Positions 60,801 to 64,000 of a stretch of 64,000 bases of DNA are shown here, in pieces (the stretch's first letter is position 1; the number at the start of each line of letters is the position of its first letter). Location of the stretch: positions 1,874,001-1,938,000 of the forward strand of contig JALJCS010000034.1 of NCBI GenBank assembly GCA_023055355.1, read 5' to 3'. This DNA is from Agelaius tricolor (Eukaryota; Chordata; Aves; Passeriformes; Icteridae). The notes beneath the pieces are model-generated. The model made no database searches. It was not told the DNA's origin and worked only from the letters and a program-made list of their open reading frames with translations. Position numbers and translations under genes: made by a program.

Positions 60801-63382
60801 TCCTCTCTTGCAAATAGGAATTGAGATCATCCCTAGCACAGTTAAAAATCTTGTATACAATATTTCTAGTCAACTTCAAGGACATGTAAGTTAGTTTCCC
60901 ACAGAGCAACTAAGCCAAATTTTATACCATATTCATGGGTGGCTAACTTATTAGATTATATCTGAGCAAATTTCAGTATTATGTCGCTAATAAAGGAGAA
61001 AAAAAATCCAACCTACAACACCAAAAGTTCTTTTTTTCCCTGTTTACTTTTGACCAGGTAAGCTCCACCCTTGTCACAAGGTCAGTATCATCTAGGGAGC
61101 TTCCAAAGGGTCATCCTAAATGCTATGACTACTACAAATTATGCATCCTGTTTACTATGTCAGCAGCTTCATTCTTTGTCTCATGATCAGCTAGGTCCCT
61201 CAATACCTTGCTTTTAATCAGTCTTTCCTACCAAGAACAATCCACTGGCTTTCTCCACCTTCCTTGTCTCTCAACTGGCAGAACAGCTGTTAACAGAACC
61301 AGCAGAAAATTCCAGCATTTCCACGAAAAAAAAAAAAATAAACCTAAGTTCCACTTATTACTGTGCCTGTCACGTTGGGAGTGGCTTGGAGACTACATCC
61401 ATCCCTCCCTCCCCTCCTCTCCCACCTTTTGTTGGCCACTGTGTCACAAACCCTTGTCATTTCAGCACGAGGTCTGGGAAGTTTCCCATAGGTTCCTCTG
61501 AATACTGCTGGCTCTAACAAATTAGTCAGTTACAGGGGTTTGATTGGTTATGGTGTTGGCAACATACTGAAAAAAGCTACAACTTTTTACCAGCCCTTTT
61601 CTGTACAAACAAACAAAACCCCTGGAAATGGACTTGTTGCTACTACTTCAATGCCACAGCAGCTGCAATTCCAGCAAAGCACAGGCACTAGGTAAGAGCT
61701 AAGAGCATTGACAGCAGATTTCAAAATATATGGAGAACTTCGCCTTCTAAATAATACTCATATACAGGCTATACAGACTTCATTCACATACTAAAATAAT
61801 GGATACAGCACACTGTATAATGGATACACACACAATATTTAAATTCCAAGAGGCAGGGGGTTAAGGCAGAAACAAATAACTATTTCCCCATTCTCAACTT
61901 CTAACAAATGCTACAGGCTTATTCTGGCCTCCACAGAAAAAATTTAAAAAAAGAGTGCACATTTATGAATCCTACTTCCACACAAGGACAAGATCTTTCA
62001 GAAGTCTTTTCTCCATCTGTAAAGTGGTATCACCAATCAAATTATTATACATACAGCTGCAAGAAGACTTAGGTATGCATGCACTGGGCAAGCAGGTTGA
62101 AGAACAGAAGCCCAAACTCTCAACCTGTTTCCACAATACCTGAGAAATGCCTGGAAAACTGATGGCTACCTAAAACCATCTCTAATTCAAAGATAATGAA
62201 GTCAGAAAGGTAGAAGAATGTCTTCTCAGACCTTGAGAGGCCAGGGGGCAATCCGTGAAAGGAGAGCCTGCAAAAATTTTTTTCAGTAAGCAGAGCAAGG
62301 GTGAACTTCTGAGGCAAAACAGGTTTTTTATGGGTTTGTCAATCCTGTCCACACTTCAAAAGATTGTTAAAAAAAATGTAGAAATCTACGGCCAATGTGG
62401 AGCGGCTGCTGGTCATTTCCCACACAGGAACGAGGCAATATATCAACACACAACACTGACCGAAGACCTCAGCAGTCTGCAATGAAAACACACCTCACAG
62501 CAGTGCCTTAGTTTACATTATGAACTGTTTACAAGTCCATAGAGCATTGGAGGTCTGAAGAAACACTTAATCTCACAGTAAACATGTACAGGACCTTGAA
62601 GCAAACACAGATGCAGTCCGTATGTTTATTTTGCTTAGCCTGAAGTACTAATCATCATGGAAGTGCGCAAAGAAGAGAGCACAGGTTTCAGGAGAAGTAG
62701 CTTGATTATTCTGTACCAATTCAAGAAGTACCAGTGGAAGCACCATTGGGTTCTGTATCTCCAATCTCATATAAATACATATGCATTGCCTAAGAAAGGG
62801 TGGAAGACCTCGATGAACATACACGCACAGTATTATTAAGATCTAGATGAGCATGACCCAAACCTCTACTAAAGCGTCTCCAGCTGCCAGCAATCGGAAA
62901 CAAAGCATTTGGGCAACATACTTCACAAGGACATCTGAAAAAGACGGACAAGCCGAAGCAAATCTGTTTTCTTCGTAAATTTCTCAATTACAACACTGTC
63001 TTATTTTACGGAACGTGCGCTAAAGGTTCGGCAAGGAAATTCTCCCAGAACGTGGGGCAAGTCCCACCCTGGTGTCCGGAGCCACGGGTCACCGGTGGGC
63101 TCCCGTACCGAATCCGCGTGGCAGCCTTGGCGCATTCCCGAGCTCGGGCTTAGGCCGGCGGGATCGGGGAGCGCCGCGCCCCGGCCCCGGAGGGACCCCG
63201 CGCCCCGGGAGCCACCGAGGGCCCCGCCCGGCCCCGCCGCCGCCGCCGCCCTTACCCGCCAGTCCCCCGCCGCCGCCATCGCCGCCGTGCCCCTTCCTCC
63301 TCTGCAGGATGAAGTAGGGGTTGGCCCGCTCCGTCACCCACAGCGCGTTCGCCAGCAGCACCTCCTCGGGGTTCACCCACAT
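18106..63382 (-). CDS. TBC1D9: TBC1D9, TBC1 domain family member 9 (whole coding span, 21 exons)
   Basis: TBC1D9 belongs to the Rab-GTPase-activating TBC family and carries a calcium-binding-type EF-hand; family members act in membrane traffic. The assembled protein is 1263 aa. GRAM domain 1 lies at about residues 148-215 ([10 protein letters not shown] onward) and GRAM domain 2 at about 295-362 ([10 protein letters not shown] onward). The TBC domain lies at about 515-705. Both catalytic fingers are present: IERDLHR (I559, D562, R565; the IxxDxxR motif) and YCQ ending at Q600. One EF-hand at about 887-922 has loop [12 protein letters not shown] (D898, N900, D902, E909). The C-terminal tail is rich in Asp and Ser and ends DYEISTMSG. 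The start ATG has A at -3. All 20 introns are GT-AG and every junction keeps frame. The gene spans 45 kb, shorter than in mammals. TBC1D9B is the main alternative; matches to TBC1D9 and the ELMOD2 neighbour favour TBC1D9. Confidence 0.97.
19760..19860 (-). CDS. TBC1D9: TBC1D9 coding exon 20
   Basis: It encodes residues 991-1024, [15 protein letters not shown] then [18 protein letters not shown]. The acceptor is GCAATAG and the donor GTACTT. The lysine-rich segment matches the same part of the mammalian protein. It is phase 1 in and 0 out. Confidence 0.95.
20001..20075 (-). CDS. TBC1D9: TBC1D9 coding exon 19
   Basis: It encodes residues 966-991, [20 protein letters not shown] then LKTDKG. The acceptor is CCTAG and the donor GTATGC. 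It is 75 bases, phase 1 at both ends, so it could be skipped without a frame change. Confidence 0.94.
20968..21054 (-). CDS. TBC1D9: TBC1D9 coding exon 18
   Basis: It encodes residues 937-966, [20 protein letters not shown] then EDITPDCTH. The acceptor is GCTTAG and the donor GTAGGC. It is 87 bases with phase 1 at both ends. The acidic, Pro-rich stretch follows the EF-hand region. Confidence 0.95.
21861..21926 (-). CDS. TBC1D9: TBC1D9 coding exon 17
   Basis: It encodes residues 915-937, [20 protein letters not shown] then LP. The acceptor is GTTCAG and the donor GTAAGT. It is 66 bases, phase 1 at both ends. It carries the second helix after the EF-hand loop. Confidence 0.95.
22318..22341. 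repeat. Poly(A) run of 24 in TBC1D9 intron 16
   Basis: Twenty-four consecutive A on the plus strand, hence T24 in the TBC1D9 transcript. It is preceded by gatatttacc and followed by gagataaat. No target-site duplication or retroposed body is obvious. Confidence 0.95.
23148..23216 (+). mobile_element. Short CR1 LINE fragment in TBC1D9 intron 16
   Basis: The phrase tattgccagcaggtcaaggg followed by aggtgatcctgcctct matches the CR1 region just downstream of the reverse-transcriptase coding part ('gttgccagcaggtcgagggaggtgatcctgcccctct'). Similarity fades after about 23190, apart from a 'gtgagg' echo. It lies antisense to TBC1D9. Confidence 0.6.
25096..25336 (-). CDS. TBC1D9: TBC1D9 coding exon 16, EF-hand
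   Basis: It encodes residues 835-915, starting [11 protein letters not shown]. It contains [20 protein letters not shown] and the EF-hand loop [12 protein letters not shown] (residues 898-909) with acidic or Asn side chains at the expected calcium positions. The acceptor is GTTCAG and the donor GTAAGG. Confidence 0.97.
26612..26680 (-). CDS. TBC1D9: TBC1D9 coding exon 15
   Basis: It encodes residues 812-834, [20 protein letters not shown] then LFK. The acceptor is AAAAG and the donor GTAAAG. It is 69 bases, in phase 0 at both ends. It contributes the first helix before the EF-hand region. Confidence 0.95.
26800..26898 (-). CDS. TBC1D9: TBC1D9 coding exon 14
   Basis: It encodes residues 779-811, [20 protein letters not shown] then [13 protein letters not shown]. 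The acceptor is TTCAAG and the donor GTCAGT. It is phase 0 at both ends, and separated from exon 15 by an intron of only 119 bases. It is predicted helical. Confidence 0.95.
26899..29795 (-). other. TBC1D9 intron 13
   Basis: Intronic, AT-rich. I see no repeat of clear family, no coding exon and no RNA gene. A T run lies at about 29206-29222. Confidence 0.6.
29796..29925 (-). CDS. TBC1D9: TBC1D9 coding exon 13
   Basis: It encodes residues 735-778, [20 protein letters not shown] then [18 protein letters not shown]. The acceptor is CCCCACCAG, and its pyrimidine tract is an uninterrupted T18. The donor is GTAGGA. It is phase 2 in and 0 out. Confidence 0.96.
29935..29952 (-). repeat. TBC1D9: T18 pyrimidine tract of TBC1D9 exon 13 acceptor
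   Basis: On the plus strand this is eighteen A. On the transcript it is T18 followed by CCCCACCAG and exon 13, so the mononucleotide run is the pyrimidine tract of the acceptor. Runs of this length usually vary between individuals. Confidence 0.9.
30046..30077. repeat. Perfect 13-bp inverted repeat, 6-nt loop (TBC1D9 intron 12)
   Basis: Left arm taaagccattctc (30046-30058), loop tagcaa, right arm gagaatggcttta (30065-30077). All 13 pairs match. It would fold as a hairpin in the intronic RNA. Confidence 0.92.
30638..30923 (-). CDS. TBC1D9: TBC1D9 coding exon 12, TBC domain C-terminal half
   Basis: It encodes residues 640-735, from [20 protein letters not shown] to [11 protein letters not shown]. 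The [20 protein letters not shown] block is the SWF..LF signature of TBC domains. The acceptor is CAACAG and the donor GTATTT. It is phase 1 in and 2 out. Confidence 0.97.
31234..31275. repeat. Perfect 13-bp inverted repeat, 16-nt loop (TBC1D9 intron 11)
   Basis: Left arm cctcagcatcacc (31234-31246) and right arm ggtgatgctgagg (31263-31275) are exact reverse complements around a 16-nt loop. The arms are GC-richer than the surrounding intron. Confidence 0.92.
31845..31962 (-). CDS. TBC1D9: TBC1D9 coding exon 11, TBC domain
   Basis: It encodes residues 601-640, [20 protein letters not shown] then [19 protein letters not shown]. It begins immediately after the YCQ glutamine finger of exon 10. 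The acceptor is TTTTAG and the donor GTATGC. It is phase 0 in and 1 out. Confidence 0.96.
33376..33590 (-). CDS. TBC1D9: TBC1D9 coding exon 10, catalytic part of TBC domain
   Basis: It encodes residues 529-600. It carries [15 protein letters not shown] with the IxxDxxR arginine finger (R565), then [20 protein letters not shown] and the NIGYCQ glutamine finger ending exactly at the exon boundary. The acceptor is TCCTAG and the donor GTAATG. Both catalytic residues are intact, so GAP activity is expected. Confidence 0.97.
34948..35098 (-). CDS. TBC1D9: TBC1D9 coding exon 9, start of TBC domain
   Basis: It encodes residues 479-529, [20 protein letters not shown] then [20 protein letters not shown] and [10 protein letters not shown]. 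The block [11 protein letters not shown] is the canonical TBC N-terminal motif. The acceptor is TTTTAG and the donor GTAGGT. It is phase 0 in and 1 out. Confidence 0.96.
35550..35720 (-). CDS. TBC1D9: TBC1D9 coding exon 8
   Basis: It encodes residues 422-478, [20 protein letters not shown] to EEFNPKL. It is a Ser-rich linker between GRAM 2 and the TBC domain, with the conserved [16 protein letters not shown] at its end. The acceptor is CTACAG and the donor GTAAAG. It is phase 0 at both ends (57 codons). Confidence 0.96.
37113..37319 (-). CDS. TBC1D9: TBC1D9 coding exon 7
   Basis: It encodes residues 353-421, [20 protein letters not shown] to [11 protein letters not shown]. It covers the end of GRAM 2 and the [20 protein letters not shown] helix. 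The acceptor is CCTAG and the donor GTATGT. It is 69 codons, phase 0 at both ends. Confidence 0.96.
37320..40130 (-). other. TBC1D9 intron 6
   Basis: AT-rich intron of 2.8 kb. No further exon, RNA gene or recognisable repeat family is visible. Lysine-rich plus-strand frames near 39957-40271 come from A-rich sequence and partly shadow exon 6. Confidence 0.6.
40131..40338 (-). CDS. TBC1D9: TBC1D9 coding exon 6, GRAM domain 2
   Basis: It encodes residues 283-352, [20 protein letters not shown] onward to SLIIPLRE. It has the GRAM pattern FRLPKDEKL and [14 protein letters not shown]. The acceptor is TTTTAG and the donor GTAAAT. It is phase 2 in and 0 out. Confidence 0.97.
41432..41693 (-). CDS. 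TBC1D9: TBC1D9 coding exon 5
   Basis: It encodes residues 196-283, [20 protein letters not shown] to [10 protein letters not shown]. It finishes GRAM domain 1 ([12 protein letters not shown]) and includes [17 protein letters not shown] and a lysine-rich linker. The acceptor is GTTCAG and the donor GTAGGT. It is phase 1 in and 2 out. Confidence 0.97.
42680..42908 (-). CDS. TBC1D9: TBC1D9 coding exon 4, GRAM domain 1
   Basis: It encodes residues 120-196, [20 protein letters not shown] to YSFLMGRE. It includes the GRAM opening [20 protein letters not shown] and [15 protein letters not shown]. The acceptor is TGCCAG and the donor GTATGT. It is phase 0 in and 1 out. Confidence 0.97.
43385..43409. 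repeat. G-rich tract in TBC1D9 intron 3
   Basis: Runs of 3, 5, 9 and 5 G separated by single T, T and A on the plus strand, which fits a quadruplex-forming pattern. It is on the non-transcribed template side relative to TBC1D9 RNA, where the transcript is C-rich. Confidence 0.85.
44524..44642 (-). CDS. TBC1D9: TBC1D9 coding exon 3
   Basis: It encodes residues 80-119, [20 protein letters not shown] then [19 protein letters not shown]. The acceptor is ATATAG and the donor GTAGTG. It is phase 1 in and 0 out. Helical segment before GRAM 1. Confidence 0.96.
45601..45638. repeat. 19-base direct duplication in TBC1D9 intron 2
   Basis: Two identical copies of aaccaaatttaacagttaa lie head to tail at 45601-45619 and 45620-45638. 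It looks like a recent simple tandem duplication. Confidence 0.93.
47294..47679 (-). mobile_element. Probable solo LTR of an endogenous retrovirus (TBC1D9 intron 2)
   Basis: The 386-base block begins TGTTG and ends CAACA, a perfect 5-base terminal inverted repeat of the TG...CA type. Read on the minus strand it has about 280 bases of U3-like sequence, a TATA-type element CCTTTATAAGG (about 47388-47398), an AATAAGC poly(A)-like signal just after it, and about 80 bases of U5-like sequence (GAGTGAGTGGTCTCTTGG) before the terminal CA. Flanking hexamers gtgtaa and gagtag match at 4 of 6, as a decayed target duplication might. No internal viral genes are present. It has the same orientation as TBC1D9. 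Orientation is inferred; the plus strand also has TATAAA and AATAAA. Confidence 0.58.
49375..49485 (-). CDS. TBC1D9: TBC1D9 coding exon 2
   Basis: It encodes residues 43-80, [20 protein letters not shown] then [17 protein letters not shown]. The acceptor is CCTACAG and the donor GTAAGG. It is 111 bases, phase 1 at both ends. Confidence 0.96.
50203..50234. repeat. Perfect 14-bp inverted repeat, 4-nt loop (TBC1D9 intron 1)
   Basis: Left arm ttttacatagttta (50203-50216), loop tttt, right arm taaactatgtaaaa (50221-50234). All 14 pairs match. It is AT-rich and could be cruciform-prone. Confidence 0.92.
52310..52333. repeat. Poly(A) run of 24 in TBC1D9 intron 1
   Basis: Twenty-four consecutive A on the plus strand, preceded by A-rich gaaaataaaaatt and followed by ttaagag. 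No retroposed gene body is recognisable upstream. A shorter A15 lies at 51742-51756. Confidence 0.95.
59673..59707 (+). mobile_element. Possible MIR SINE remnant
   Basis: The phrase gaagatgaaactcctgacca followed by agggtcacacagaag resembles the MIR core text 'gaaactgaggc...gacttgcccaaggtcacacag'. Only about 35 bases match by eye, so this may be chance. MIR relics are known at low density in birds. Confidence 0.3.
62003..62090 (-). mobile_element. Possible MIR SINE remnant
   Basis: The phrase ttttctccatctgtaaagtg, followed by an AT-rich stretch and tgcaagaag, resembles the reverse strand of MIR ('tttccccatctgtaaaatgggg' then an AT-rich segment). The match is strongest over the first 25 bases. 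Confidence 0.35.
63234..63277 (-). repeat. TBC1D9: CCG triplet repeats flanking the TBC1D9 exon 1 donor
   Basis: (CCG)5CC at 63234-63250 lies in intron 1 directly after the GTAAGG donor. A second CCG run at 63267-63277 codes for the glycine tract of exon 1. On the transcript both are GGC/CGG repeats. Confidence 0.9.
63256..63382 (-). CDS. TBC1D9: TBC1D9 coding exon 1
   Basis: It encodes residues 1-42 plus one base, [20 protein letters not shown] then [20 protein letters not shown]. The start ATG at 63380-63382 has A at -3 and matches the family N-terminus. The donor is GTAAGG at 63255. The polyglycine tract is part of the family sequence. Confidence 0.97.
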
Positions 63383-63916
63383 GCTCCCGGCGCGGACAAA
63401 AGCAGGCCCGGCGGGCTGGGGGCTGCCTCACGCACGCACCGCCCGCATCAGGCGCCACCATGCCCGGCCGCCGCGGCGGACGGCGCAGCCCCGCGGGCAC
63501 CGGTGGGCACCGGGCGGAGGCAGCAGCCGCATGGCCCCCGCCGCCTACCCGCGCTCCACCGGGCGCGGAGGGGCGGCTGCTGCGGCCGGGGGCGGCGGCA
63601 GCTCCCGCCGCAGCGGTGACATCAACGCCGGCCCGGCCCCTCCGCGCTGCCTCTCGCACAAAACCCGCGGGACCGGCGCGCGCCCGCGCCGTGCGCGCCG
63701 CCGATCGCTCCTCCCGCCCCGTGGGGAGCGCGCTCCGCGCACCTGGGCACGGGCACGGGCACGCCCGCGGCGGGGCCGCGCCCGGCATCGCTCCGCAGGG
63801 ACGCTGCGGGCGGGAGCCGCGCACCGAGAGCCGCCCTGGCCGCAGAGCGCAAGGTGAGCCCGAGCCGGCAAGGCGAGCTCGCCGCCCAGAAAGCCCAACG
63901 TGTCCTGGGCGCATCC

Positions 63917-64000
63917 ATAGTGGGCGGCAGGTGAGGAAAGGGATGCTGCCCCTCCGCTCTGGCGAGACCCCGCCTGAAGTGCTGCACTCAGCGCCGGAGT
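63917..64000. other. Upstream flank of TBC1D9
   Basis: The last bases of the window are moderately GC-rich. No feature can be supported here. Confidence 0.5.

Larger units (their letters stand above)
49486..63255 (-). other. TBC1D9 intron 1 (13.8 kb)
   Basis: This is the longest intron. It is AT-rich and has no open frame resembling a known protein. Frames such as 49220-49726 and 57651-58097 on the plus strand lack domains. It contains a 14-bp hairpin at 50203-50234, A runs at 51742-51756 and 52310-52333, a very AT-rich patch at 55500-55590, and two faint MIR-like pieces near 59673-59707 and 62003-62090. First introns often hold enhancers, but none can be named here. Confidence 0.6.
63020..63910 (-). 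promoter_or_regulatory. TBC1D9: CpG island and probable promoter of TBC1D9
   Basis: Very GC- and CpG-rich sequence encloses the first coding exon (63256-63382), its donor and about 500 bases upstream. GC boxes (ccgccc) are frequent. A CRE-like TGACATCA lies at 63617-63624 on the plus strand. No TATA box is evident. The transcription start is probably between 63400 and 63900, but cannot be fixed. Long open frames here on both strands are by-products of few stop codons in GC-rich DNA. Confidence 0.8.

Noticed and set aside
63072..63987. Several long open frames on both strands at the right end
   Set aside because: They are Pro/Arg/Ala/Gly-rich translations of the CpG island with no domain; only the exon 1 frame of TBC1D9 is supported.
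1..64000. CRISPR arrays, operons, phage or bacterial defence systems
   Set aside because: The window is intron-rich vertebrate DNA with no regularly spaced repeats or prokaryotic gene structure.

Overview
This window is vertebrate nuclear DNA, most likely from a bird. It shows multi-exon genes with GT-AG introns, two CpG-island promoters, degenerate CR1 LINE tails and short A/C-rich low-complexity tracts. The species cannot be named from the sequence.

Two complete protein-coding genes, arranged tail to tail, account for nearly everything I can support. (1) ELMOD2, plus strand, 8 coding exons from the ATG at 4899 to the stop at 10802-10804, predicted 297 aa. It is an ELMO-domain GTPase-activating protein for ARL2/ARF GTPases. 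(2) TBC1D9, minus strand, 21 coding exons from the ATG at 63380-63382 down to the stop at 18106-18108, predicted 1263 aa. It is a GRAM-GRAM-TBC-EF-hand Rab GTPase-activating protein. Every junction I assembled keeps the reading frame and uses GT/AG. The assembled lengths are close to those of the human proteins as I know them (about 293 and 1266 aa).

Layout: 1-4500 is mostly non-coding, with one speculative minus-strand exon. 4530-5110 is the CpG island of ELMOD2. 4899-10804 is ELMOD2. 10805-18105 is the convergent interval holding both 3' ends, a CR1 fragment and a 33-base C run. 18106-63382 is TBC1D9, whose first intron alone spans 13.8 kb. 63020-63910 is the CpG island of TBC1D9. In mammals UCP1 lies between ELMOD2 and TBC1D9; I find no trace of it here, as expected for a bird.

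The two genes are unrelated in sequence. Both encode regulators of small GTPases in membrane traffic or organelle biology, but nothing in the sequence shows them acting together. I found no novel multi-gene system. The observations worth a second look are a probable solo LTR in TBC1D9 intron 2, a T18 run inside the splice acceptor of TBC1D9 exon 13, three perfect intronic hairpins, CCG repeats at the exon 1 donor, and the empty UCP1 interval.
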